Made by a program: the position numbers and the translations under genes. Shown here piece by piece: positions 1-5,603 of a stretch of 5,603 bases of DNA (position 1 is its first letter; every line of letters starts with the position of its first letter). The stretch is taken from the NCBI GenBank assembly GCA_021791615.1, contig JAJYWG010000180.1, positions 1-5,603 of the forward strand. The letters run 5' to 3'. The notes beneath the pieces are model-generated. The model ran no database searches. It was not told the DNA's origin and saw only the letters and a list, made by a program, of their open reading frames with translations. The DNA is from Actinomycetes bacterium (lineage in GTDB: Bacteria > Actinomycetota > Acidimicrobiia > Acidimicrobiales > RAAP-2).

Positions 1-112
1 GGCGCCATCTGCATCCCATTCACTGCGGACATCGAAGTCGCACTGCGCGCCCGACCAGCAGTGGCCCGTTTCACCGCGCGAACTCAACTCGCTACTACCG
101 GAGGTGCACTTT

Positions 113-124
113 GATGACGTCATC
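113..124. repeat. 12-bp perfect palindrome at the hsdR breakpoint
   Basis: GATGACGTCATC is a perfect palindrome lying exactly where the HsdR-like frame loses its family resemblance (about 121-124). It could be a remnant of a recombination or binding site. However, about one 12-bp palindrome is expected by chance in a window this long, so the position is the only notable aspect. Confidence 0.3.
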
Positions 125-438
125 GAGACGACCTGGGAGAGGAACGAGTAGGTCCGGACGAACTTGTCGAGAGCGTCTTTGAACTCCAGACGCTCTTCTT
201 CACTGAGCTCGTGGAAGCGCTCGATGGCCGGGGCCAGGGCTGCGTAGACGAGACCGTGCTGTTTCGGGTCCGACAGCGTGACGAGCAGCCCGACTGTCTG
301 GTCGATCTCGTCGCGCCTCAACACGTCGTAGTGGTCGAGGCGGCCCCGGGTGTCCCAGAGCAGGTTCGGGTCGGTCGGTGGGGCGACGGTCATGCCGTGC
401 CAGGTCTCGAAGGCCTTCACGATCTCATCGGCCTCGTT
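124..438 (-). pseudogene. hsdR: Type I restriction enzyme R subunit (HsdR), internal fragment, broken at both ends
   Basis: This is a remnant of the motor and nuclease subunit that cuts unmethylated DNA in type I restriction systems. The minus-strand frame reads about 105 residues in the style of the region near the HsdR C-terminus. Recognisable pieces, in order, are NEADEIVKAFETWHG, PPTDPNLLWDTRGRLDHYDV, a stretch like VYAALAPAIERF, and FVRTYSFLSQVVS. Family members normally continue after the last motif with something like FTDTKLERDY. Here the match stops at about base 121 and the frame runs on into unrelated sequence. On the N-terminal side the match stops near 438-441, just before the divergently oriented gene that starts at 484. 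The helicase and nuclease domains are absent and no start codon belongs to the piece, so it cannot make a working enzyme. The plus-strand reading of the same bases is a codon-bias shadow. The family call is fairly sure; the exact breakpoints are approximate. Confidence 0.75.
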
Positions 439-483
439 GCCGATCCCGCCAGTGCCGCATCGCCGAATTGACGAACCCAAGCG

Positions 484-1002
484 ATGTTCGACCGCCGGCA
501 CACCGACACGGCCCATCGCCGCCAGCGGGTCATCACCGCGCTCGAGCGCGCCCGCGCCCAGGACATCCAGATCAATACTTCCAGCGTCGCCCGCGCCGCC
601 GCGGTCGACCGAAGCTTCCTCTATCGCCACCCCGACCTGCTCGAGAGCATCCACGCCCAGGCAGGCGAACCACCCGCGGCCGCTCAGGGCAAACCGGCCG
701 TCACCCGAGCCTCCCTGGAGGCCGACCTGCTCGCCGCCCACGAACGGGCCGCCCGGCTCAACGCCCGAGTCCAGCACCTGGAAAAGCGCCTCTCCGAAGC
801 CCTTGGCGAGAAAGTCTGGAGCGAGTCCGGCCTCGGCACCCCGGCTGACATCGACGCCCTCCAACACCAGATCACCCGTCTCGAACAGCAGCTCATCGAC
901 CTCCGCCTCCAACTCGAAGAACGCGACGAGGACCTCGTCGCCGCCCGTGCCGCCAACCGCGAACTCATGACCCGCATCAACACACCCAGCCGCGACAGAT
1001 GA
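484..1002 (+). CDS. DUF6262 / Tn554 TnpC-like transposition accessory protein
   Basis: This is a 172-residue soluble basic protein of the type encoded as the third gene of Tn554-like elements, after two tyrosine-recombinase genes. TnpC of Tn554 is a non-catalytic accessory factor in transposition. Residues 8-27 match the family opening (TDTAHRRQRVITALERARA). Residues 31-55 form a helix-turn-helix-like segment with the characteristic SVARAAAVDRSFLYRHPDL. Residues 78-110 and 121-165 are heptad-rich (RLNARVQHLEKRLSEAL, then ALQHQITRLEQQLIDLRLQL), typical of a coiled coil. The ATG at 484 fits the family N-terminus, although I see no good Shine-Dalgarno. A plus-frame TGA at 469-471 could be the last codon of a lost tnpB, which would imply translational coupling; this is inference. 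The gene looks intact, but its partner recombinases are missing: hsdR debris lies upstream and an opposed recombinase fragment downstream. It is therefore probably an orphan. Family call fairly sure; exact function inferred. Confidence 0.75.
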   Translation: MFDRRHTDTAHRRQRVITALERARAQDIQINTSSVARAAAVDRSFLYRHPDLLESIHAQAGEPPAAAQGKPAVTRASLEADLLAAHERAARLNARVQHLEKRLSEALGEKVWSESGLGTPADIDALQHQITRLEQQLIDLRLQLEERDEDLVAARAANRELMTRINTPSRDR

Positions 1003-1015
1003 ACCCTCACGAGGC

Positions 1016-1030
1016 GGTGTGCGCCACACC
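1016..1030 (+). terminator. Possible hairpin terminator after the TnpC-like gene
   Basis: GGTGTG, a CGC loop and CACACC form a perfect 6-bp stem, 13 bases after the stop codon at 1000-1002. No T-run follows, so this would be a weak or non-canonical terminator. It may instead be part of the transposon's right end. Confidence 0.3.
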
Positions 1031-1123
1031 TGTTGCACACGTCGACCCACCACTCCAAGCCCCCCTACCTGCACAAACATGGGTTCCCGCCATCTCGCGC
1101 ACGGTCCCACCCCTGGAGAAAGC

Positions 1124-1783
1124 GCCAGTCGCGTACAGCGCCTCGACAACAAAGCGGTCTCGACTGTTCGTACAGGCGTCGACGAGGAGGCCGATCTGCT
1201 GCCGGCTGAGCGTCGCCGGCGCTTGCTCTACCCGGCGGCGACGCACGACGCGGCGCTCGAGTGATGGGCGGCCGGTGCGCTCCCCGCGGTTGAAGCGCCG
1301 CGGCAGGAAGCGAAGCTCGACGCGGGAGCTCAGCCGATCGGCAACGGCCGGTTCGCACCAGCCCTGCAGGCTGGCGAAGCGGATGAACTCGACGACCGCC
1401 GCCAGGACTCCCTCGACGGTGGCAGGTGAGCGCGCCGCGCCGAGAGCCACGACGTTCGAGCCTGCGACCCGCCGTCGCTGTCGTCCCGGGCGGTGTTTGC
1501 GTGATGGCGTCCGCTCGAGCCAGCGAGCGAAGGCTGCCAGCTGCTCGACACTCGGCGCCACCGGCTCGACGCCGGCGGCCGCGGCCCACGTGAGATAGAG
1601 CGCGAGGCGCCCCGCGTACGTTCGGGCCGTGCCGACCGACCGGCCCTGCGCGTCGAGCAGCATCCGCAGCCACGTCGCCGCGCGGCCGTGCTCGACGTAG
1701 CGGTCGTCGACGACGGTCCAACCGATCTGCCCGTCGACAGGCGAGATCGTCCGCTCGGCCCAGAACTCCACGCGATCGAACAT
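1124..1783 (-). pseudogene. Tn554 TnpA-like tyrosine recombinase, N-terminal fragment without catalytic domain
   Basis: In an intact element this protein would cut and join the transposon ends using an R-H-R-Y tyrosine-recombinase site. About 220 native residues remain. Residues 20-30 carry the opening motif GWTVVDDRYV. Residues 37-140 are the SAM-like core-binding domain, including TARTYAGRLALYLTWAAAAG, AFARWLERTPSRKH, RSPATVEGVLAAVVEFIRF and GWCEPAVADRL. Residues 190-220 (TLSRQQIGLLVDAC, then RDRFVVEALYATG) lead into the catalytic domain. The family then expects a box-I motif like LRIGEALGLR, but the sequence changes to AFSRGGTVREM and ends at a stop at 1007-1009, after 258 codons. The fragment thus ends just before the first catalytic Arg and lacks every active-site residue. 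The ATG at 1781-1783 matches the family start. It converges on the TnpC-like gene, whereas in Tn554-type elements tnpA and tnpC point the same way. Hence deletion plus inversion, or fusion of two copies. Confidence 0.78.
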
Positions 1784-1885
1784 ACGTGCGGGGTGTAACA
1801 GACGACATCAAGAGATGACTTCCACCACACAGCCGCGAGGCCAGTTCTCGCGAGTGACGAAGGTTCCCGTCAACTACGAGAGAAC
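1784..1885. other. Junction DNA between tnpA fragment and truncated ISL3 transposase
   Basis: About 100 bases lie between the tnpA-like start codon (1783) and the point where the ISL3 transposase loses its family sequence (about 1885-1888). This is where the terminal DNA of the Tn554-like element upstream of tnpA would be expected. Tn554-type ends have no long inverted repeats, and I see none here. No gene is visible. The element boundary cannot be placed from this sequence alone. Confidence 0.4.
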
Positions 1886-2644
1886 GAGCTTGGTGTTGGC
1901 GAGCTTCGTGACGTGAAAGGGGTCCGCGACCAAGGTGGCGCGTGGCGTCATCACCTCGAACACCTTGCGGTAGGGGCCAGAGAGATCGAGCGTGCCGGAG
2001 TCGATGGCGTCGCGAAAGCTCGCTCCCTGCTCTGCCAACCATGCCATCGGGCCGACGCTGGATCTGCCAGGGACGACGTCGAGCAACTGGCCACGGCGGA
2101 CGTCGACGATCTGGGTGGAGAGGTGCTGGCGTCGATAGGGGCCCTCGCGCACGAAGAGCACCTCGTCGAGCCCGAGCGCATCGACCGTGCCGATGCGACC
2201 GGGCACCTCGATCAACGCTTCGCCGTAGGCGACGACGGCATCGTTCACGGTGTGCCAGTCGCAACCGAGCTCGCCTGCCACCTCGTTCACACTGCGAGCA
2301 CACCTGCCCACCTGCTCGGTGACCCAGCGGCCCGCGCGCACAGTGATCGCCATCCTCGAGGACGCGATGCGCCCATCCTCCTCGGTCCACGACCCCGTGG
2401 GGCAGTCAGCATCGGGGCAGCGGAACCGACGCTTGTACCACACGAGGGCCATCGGACGGCCGGCGACGGGGAGATCGACGAAGCGCACCGGCCGCTGGTC
2501 CTTCACGTGTGCCACGACCCCGCACGACGGACATCCCGTCTGCGTTCGCCGGCACTCGACATGGACCTCGAGCACGTGGGCATCCGCGTCGAGGCCGATG
2601 ACGTCGACGGCAGGGAGCCCGACCAGGATCTCGCACATCCGCAC
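1874..2644 (-). pseudogene. ISL3-family transposase, C-terminally truncated
   Basis: This is a DDE transposase of the ISL3 family, cut to 256 codons against roughly 400-440 in full-length members. Numbering from a GTG at 2642-2644, the start of the family, MCEILVGLP, is at residue 3. The zinc-binding part has CPSCG (Cys38, Cys41) and RRFRCPDADCP (Cys76, Cys81). An HTH segment occupies about 116-137 (SVNEVAGELGCDWHTVNDAV). The first catalytic Asp is in ALGLDEVLF (about 160) and the second in LVADPFHVTKLAN (about 241). After NTKL the expected DECRRR is replaced by VLS and a TAG at 1874-1876, so the catalytic Glu and C-terminal third are lost. The GTG is favoured because GAGGG lies 7 bases upstream and the protein then begins where relatives do. 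Alternatives are ATG at 2687-2689 and TTG at 2717-2719. Family assignment is firm; the protein should be inactive. Confidence 0.85.
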
Positions 2645-2704
2645 GGGATCGCCCTCGAGCGTTGCCCTCAACCGTGCCTTGTACGTCATCAGTTCAGGCT
2701 GCCA

Positions 2705-2717
2705 GAGCCCCGGGCTC
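2705..2717. repeat. Small inverted repeat upstream of ISL3 transposase
   Basis: GAGCCC and GGGCTC are separated by one C, giving a perfect 6-bp-arm palindrome upstream of the transposase start. It may lie in the leader of the insertion sequence. No function can be assigned. Confidence 0.25.
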
Positions 2718-2753
2718 AACTCATGGATGCAATTCCCCCGTCAGATCCGAAGC

Positions 2754-2790
2754 GCCGGTTTGACCACATGTTTGACCACAAGAGACCGGC
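2754..2790. repeat. Tandem 12-bp repeat inside an inverted repeat, near the expected ISL3 end
   Basis: TTTGACCACATG (2759-2770) is followed directly by TTTGACCACAAG (2771-2782), identical at 11 of 12 positions. The pair is flanked by the inverted arms GCCGGT (2754-2759) and ACCGGC (2785-2790). It lies about 110-145 bases upstream of the transposase start, roughly where the terminal inverted repeat of an ISL3 element would be. The opposite end of the element is missing, so the terminal repeat cannot be confirmed. It could instead be a transposase binding site or an operator. Confidence 0.4.
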
Positions 2791-2875
2791 TTTAGATGTG
2801 GACTCTGGCGTTCACTTCGGCGGCGCTAGCAAGGCTCGAGCCGCGTGCGCTGGAGAAGGCCCGGGCCGTCCCGAA

Positions 2876-2916
2876 GCGATGGCGGAGGGGATGGTCCATC
2901 CCCTCCGCCCTATCGC
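2876..2916. terminator. Long near-perfect inverted repeat, probable terminator for the beta-helix gene
   Basis: GGCGGAGGGGATGG (2881-2894) and CCATCCCCTCCGCC (2896-2909) are perfect 14-bp complementary arms separated by a single T. After a 2-base bulge the stem extends with GCGAT (2876-2880) and ATCGC (2912-2916). As RNA a few central pairs would open to form the loop. It lies about 118 bases past the stop codon of the minus-strand gene ending at 3034 and before the ISL3 remnant, so stopping transcription from the right is the simplest role. No T-run follows on either strand, but strong hairpins without one are often taken as terminators in actinobacteria. A cruciform or insertion-related site is possible. 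Confidence 0.5.
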
Positions 2917-3033
2917 CATCAAGAACACCGGCCACCCGCGACGCCAGACACGCTGTTCCCGGGGTTTCGTCCAACTGGCCCAGGGCTCAAGCACCGATCC
3001 CCGGCCAACAGGCAGCCCCGTGGTGCGGTCGCC

Positions 3034-5319
3034 TCAGCAGGACAGGACTGCCTGAATCCGCTGAGCGTCGGCGATGAGCTGGTGGGCCAGGCTTGAACCA
3101 AGCTTCTTCCCCGCCTGGGCCTGTACCTCCTTGACGAAAGCACTCAGCGTGGAACAGGTCCTGCGAATGTTGCCCGCCGACAGAGAGGACCGGGCGACTT
3201 GCACCTTCTCAGCCAGGCTCTTGCCCGGCCCCACGCCCTGCACAGCGGTAGCCAGATCAGAGAGCTGGGCGGCGGCGCCTTCCACCGTCACGGTGAAGGT
3301 GGTGGCCACCGGGCTGTTGGTGTCATCAAGGGAGATGGCCTTGCAGGTGACTGTGGTGGTGCCCACCGGGAACACCGACCCCGAAGGGGTGCTACAGGTG
3401 ACCGGGGGGACGCTGCCCTCGTCGGTGGCGGTGGGCATGGGGTAGTTGACCGTCGCCCCGTTCGCCCCGGTGGCCGGGGTGGTGATGTTCCCCGGGGAGG
3501 CGATAGCCAGGTCGGCGTCGGTGACAGTCACGGTCCAGCTGACCGTCGCAGCCGCAAGGTATTCGGCGTTGCCGGCCTGGTTGGCGTCGATCACACAGCT
3601 GCCTGGCCCGGTGAAGTCGACCGTCGAGCCGTCAGTGCCCGACACGCTACAAACCCCGGCCCCGCTCGACGAATCGACACTGAAGACGACCGGGTTCCCC
3701 GACCCGCCACCAGTCGCCGACAACGTGGCCTCGCCCCCGGCAGTTCCGCTAGCCGGTCCCGTAAAGCTGATCGTCTGGGTGGCCACCTGCACCGACCCGG
3801 CATCACAGCGCGCTCCCGACACGCTCGAGACGCCGCGCTGGTCGGTCGTCGGGCACAACAACCCGGAGGGGTTAGGGATGAGACCGATCGCCGGATTGCC
3901 AATCGTCGGCTCGATCGTCTGTGTCGGCCCCCCGTTGCTCTGCAGCGGCCCCAGATCCTCCGCTTTCGAGGAGCTAATGCTGGTCGAGGTTGCAGCGAAC
4001 CCGCACGAGGAGTCGTCCGAGACGTTGTAACCGAGATCGGTGATGGTCCCCGCGCATTCACCACCAGCTGGCGGGCCGCCCTTTGTCGCCAGCAAGTCGG
4101 CCTCCAATGACACTGTGGCACCGTTGTTGTAGATACCACCACCGCTGCCCACCGTGGCGGTATTGCCGCTGATGGTGGAGCCGGTAACCGTGAGCGTGCC
4201 ACCGTTGTAGATACCACCGCCGCCCAGCACACCGTTGGCGGTATTGCCGCTGATGGTGGAGTCGGTAACCGTGAGCGTGCCACCGTTGTAGATACCACCG
4301 CCGCCCAGCACACCGTTGGCGGTATTGCCGCTGATGGTGGAGTCGGTAACCGTTACTGGCGGGAAGCCAAAGTCGAAGATACCACCGCCACCCTGCATGG
4401 CAGTATTGCCGGTGATGGTGGAGTCGGTCACCGTGAGCGACCCGGTGGTGTAGATGCCCGCGCCATAGACGGCGGAGTTGCCGCTGAGGGTGGAGCCGGT
4501 CACTGCAACCGTCCCGCCGTTGTTGAGGATGGCGCCGCCGAGGCCGGCGCCGGAGTTGGCGCTGATGGTGGAGAGGGTGATCGTGAGCGTCCCGTTGAGG
4601 TTGTAGAGGCCGGTGCCGGAGTTGCCGCTGATGGTGGAGCCGGTCACTGCAACCGTCCCGCCGTTGTTGAGGATGGCGCCGCCGAGGCCTGAGGGGTCAG
4701 TGTTACCGCTGAGGGTGGAGCCGGTCACCGCAACCGTCCCGCCGTCGTTGTTGTAGATGGCGCCGCCGAGGCCTGCGATGTCAGTGTTCCCGCTGAGGGT
4801 GGAGCCGGTCACCGTAACCGTCCCGCCGTCGTTGAGGATGCCAGCAACGCCGACGGTGGTGCTGTACGCGCCGGTGACGGTGATCCCGGAGAGATCCACG
4901 TACACACCACCCTCGATGGTCAGGACTGTGCCGCTGCCGTTTGCGTCGAGGGTGGGGTCGGTGACGCCGGGGCCGGCCTGAATCGTGACCGGCGCGCCCG
5001 CCGACGTGCCCGTGGTGCCGACAGTGAAGTTGCCGTCGTAGTGCTGGGAGGCCCCCGCGGTGACCAGATCGATGGTGCCCCCGGCCGTCACCTCGCTGAG
5101 CGCAGTCGAAAGCGAGCAGGCGCTGGTGCTCGAACAGACGCTCCCGGATCCCGTCGCCGACGCGTACAGCGTGGCCGGGGCGACCTGCGCCGAGGCGGGC
5201 AGCGCGGCGACCCCCGACCCGACCAGGCACGCCGCTCCGATACCTGCGGCGGCGACCATGCGGACAAGCCGACGGCCTCGCAACCGCGCATGTGTTATTC
5301 GATGTCCAACGCGTGCCAT
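3034..5319 (-). CDS. Secreted beta-helix repeat protein with choice-of-anchor-Q-like, Ig-like, HYR and FIMAH-like domains
   Basis: This is a 761-residue exported protein, probably displayed at or released from the cell surface. Residues 1-44 are a signal peptide: basic RGRRLVR, hydrophobic core to about 40, ASA|Q cleavage. Residues 131-410 are a right-handed parallel beta-helix of repeated coils such as GGGIYNGGTLTVTDSTISGN, stacked on Asn, Ser and Thr ladders. Residues 421-512 resemble a choice-of-anchor Q segment (DLGYNVSDDSSCGF, LGPLQSNGGPTQTI, CPTTDQRGVSS, ARCDAGSV). Residues 514-600 are Ig-like and 602-681 a HYR domain (ASPGNITTPA, VFPVGTTTVTCKA). Residues 684-761 are a FIMAH-like helical end with CSTLSAFVKEVQAQAGKKL and a final Cys. 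The ATG at 5317-5319 is chosen because GGGGAGGGGG lies just upstream and the signal peptide then has normal length. An in-frame ATG at 5446-5448 would add 43 residues. Family relatives suggest adhesion or glycan binding; the ligand is unknown. No catalytic motif is seen. Confidence 0.85.
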   Translation of the reverse strand: MARVGHRITHARLRGRRLVRMVAAAGIGAACLVGSGVAALPASAQVAPATLYASATGSGSVCSSTSACSLSTALSEVTAGGTIDLVTAGASQHYDGNFTVGTTGTSAGAPVTIQAGPGVTDPTLDANGSGTVLTIEGGVYVDLSGITVTGAYSTTVGVAGILNDGGTVTVTGSTLSGNTDIAGLGGAIYNNDGGTVAVTGSTLSGNTDPSGLGGAILNNGGTVAVTGSTISGNSGTGLYNLNGTLTITLSTISANSGAGLGGAILNNGGTVAVTGSTLSGNSAVYGAGIYTTGSLTVTDSTITGNTAMQGGGGIFDFGFPPVTVTDSTISGNTANGVLGGGGIYNGGTLTVTDSTISGNTANGVLGGGGIYNGGTLTVTGSTISGNTATVGSGGGIYNNGATVSLEADLLATKGGPPAGGECAGTITDLGYNVSDDSSCGFAATSTSISSSKAEDLGPLQSNGGPTQTIEPTIGNPAIGLIPNPSGLLCPTTDQRGVSSVSGARCDAGSVQVATQTISFTGPASGTAGGEATLSATGGGSGNPVVFSVDSSSGAGVCSVSGTDGSTVDFTGPGSCVIDANQAGNAEYLAAATVSWTVTVTDADLAIASPGNITTPATGANGATVNYPMPTATDEGSVPPVTCSTPSGSVFPVGTTTVTCKAISLDDTNSPVATTFTVTVEGAAAQLSDLATAVQGVGPGKSLAEKVQVARSSLSAGNIRRTCSTLSAFVKEVQAQAGKKLGSSLAHQLIADAQRIQAVLSC
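4090..4929 (-). repeat. Beta-helix coding repeat region
   Basis: This part of the gene encodes roughly ten imperfect coils, most with the core TVTGSTLSGN or TVTDSTISGN followed by a Gly-rich GGAIYNNGG-type turn. Coils are 20-30 residues long. Because the DNA copies are alike, the region is prone to slippage or recombination. Beyond the 81-bp tandem unit, 57 bases at 4489-4545 recur exactly at 4633-4689, an offset of 144 bases. Confidence 0.8.
4182..4353 (-). repeat. 81-bp tandem duplication within the beta-helix gene
   Basis: Bases 4182-4272 are identical to 4263-4353, giving 91 identical bases at an 81-bp period. This adds exactly one 27-residue coil (core DSTISGNTANGVLGGGGIYN) and keeps the frame. 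A less exact related unit lies immediately to the left. Lack of third-position differences points to a recent duplication. Confidence 0.85.
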
Positions 5320-5324
5320 GCCGG

Positions 5325-5336
5325 CCCCCTCCCCTA
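5325..5336 (-). promoter_or_regulatory. Ribosome binding site that decides the start of the beta-helix protein
   Basis: Read on the minus strand, a purine run containing GGGGAGGGGG ends about 5-8 bases before the ATG at 5317-5319. It contains GGAGG, the anti-16S core. No comparable run precedes the in-frame ATG at 5446-5448. Confidence 0.6.
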
Positions 5337-5360
5337 CTCGACGCGCCCCGGACGCCGCGA

Positions 5361-5389
5361 GATCTAATGGCAAGAAGAATAACAAAAGG
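5361..5389 (-). promoter_or_regulatory. Candidate promoter for the beta-helix gene
   Basis: This is an unusually AT-rich stretch in GC-rich surroundings, about 42-70 bases before the chosen start codon. On the minus strand TAGATC (5361-5366) could serve as a -10 element, with CTTTTG (5383-5388) 16 bases upstream as a poor -35. Both depart from consensus. The location, outside the chosen reading frame, is the main support. Confidence 0.3.
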
Positions 5390-5493
5390 GCCAGAGCCGT
5401 GACGTGCGCCCTCAAGCTCGCTCGGGACTGCCGAAGTTTGGTTGCCACCGCATGCGCCTTTCAAGCAGCTTGATCGGTCCGGGCGGCGTTCAC

Positions 5494-5583
5494 CTTCAGG
5501 ATCAAACTCTGCGGTGAGCCGCTAGGAGCGTGGGTCACAACCCACCAACGACCTGTGGACGTCGGCTGAGCAGGATCCTGAAG
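5494..5583. repeat. 10-bp inverted repeat pair in the upstream spacer
   Basis: CTTCAGGATC (5494-5503) and GATCCTGAAG (5574-5583) are perfectly complementary across a 70-base gap. Between them GTGGGT (5530-5535) and ACCCAC (5540-5545) form a small hairpin with a CACA loop, and CAGGATCCTG (5571-5580) is itself a palindrome. This could be a regulatory region for a neighbouring gene outside the window. No gene is visible between 5449 and the window end. Confidence 0.35.
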
Positions 5584-5603
5584 CCCAGTAGGAGTTCGAG
5601 CCG

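Larger units (their letters stand above)
2720..3033. other. Intergenic stretch between ISL3 remnant and beta-helix gene
   Basis: These 314 bases contain the tandem 12-mer and the long hairpin listed separately. Short open frames exist on both strands but lack recognisable motifs and ribosome binding sites and overlap one another, as expected of GC-rich spacer. I see no RNA gene. Confidence 0.5.

Noticed and set aside
1..114. Plus-strand frame open from the left edge and ending at TGA 112-114, possibly the tail of a gene
   Set aside because: Only 37 codons with no motif I recognise; open frames of this length are common in GC-rich DNA, and a minus-strand frame is also open here.
77..150. Plus-strand reading RELNSLLPEVHFDDVIETTW, which looks protein-like
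   Set aside because: Short, with no start site or family match, and it overlaps the breakpoint of the better supported hsdR fragment.
1065..2390. Long minus-strand frame of 441 codons overlapping both tnpA and ISL3 pieces
   Set aside because: Very Arg-rich, out of frame with both families, and without motifs; typical high-GC shadow.
1913..3055. Long plus-strand open frame of 380 codons opposite the ISL3 transposase
   Set aside because: The minus strand over most of this span has clear transposase motifs; the plus frame is an antisense codon-bias shadow without recognisable domains.
3199..4110. Plus-strand frames opposite the beta-helix gene (for example 3199-4110 and 3446-4030)
   Set aside because: They mirror the repeats of the minus-strand gene, show no own motifs and lack start signals.
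4141..4840. Regular repeats that could suggest a CRISPR array
   Set aside because: The repeats are in frame, vary in length and encode beta-helix coils; there are no constant repeats with unique spacers and no cas genes.
5530..5603. Hairpin followed by GAGTTCGAGCC near the window end, resembling part of a tRNA
   Set aside because: No acceptor stem, D-arm or anticodon arm can be folded around it, and the T-arm-like piece has no complementary stem within the window.

Overview
The window looks like DNA from a high-GC actinobacterium. The supporting signs are strong G/C third-position bias in every real frame, Arg/Ala-rich proteins, actinobacterial-type transposition genes, and a secreted Ala/Gly/Thr-rich protein ending in a FIMAH-like domain. 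No rRNA, tRNA, CRISPR array or replication origin was found. All family assignments come from reading motifs by eye, without a database search.

The left 2.7 kb is a mosaic of damaged mobile and defence genes. It begins with an internal piece of a type I restriction HsdR subunit on the minus strand (about 124-438), missing both ends. Back to back with it, on the plus strand, is an apparently intact small gene (484-1002) of the DUF6262 / Tn554 TnpC-like type, with an N-terminal helix-turn-helix-like part and a coiled coil. Running towards it on the minus strand is the N-terminal part of a Tn554 TnpA-like tyrosine recombinase (1124-1783). This piece stops just before the first catalytic arginine motif. 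Upstream of that, also on the minus strand, is an ISL3-family transposase (about 1888-2644) cut off after its second catalytic Asp. At least four joints (near 121, 439-483, 1003-1123 and 1885) separate these pieces, so the stretch records repeated insertion, deletion and perhaps inversion. No complete transposon or restriction system survives here.

A non-coding stretch (about 2720-3033) follows. It holds a tandem 12-bp repeat near the likely ISL3 end and a very strong inverted repeat (2876-2916) that probably terminates transcription from the right-hand gene.

The right 2.3 kb is one large intact gene on the minus strand (3034-5319, 761 aa). It encodes a secreted right-handed beta-helix protein: signal peptide, 20-30-residue beta-helix coils, a choice-of-anchor-Q-like segment, an Ig-like domain, a HYR domain and a C-terminal FIMAH-like helical domain. 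Part of the repeat region has duplicated recently: 91 bases are identical at an 81-bp period. The promoter and a good ribosome binding site lie just right of 5319. The remaining 200 bases or so carry small inverted repeats and no gene that I can support.

The mobile fragments are not an operon with the beta-helix gene. That gene has its own start signals and is separated from them by the strong hairpin. I see no convincing new multi-gene system. The points most worth checking are the mosaic junctions and the repeat-duplicating surface protein.
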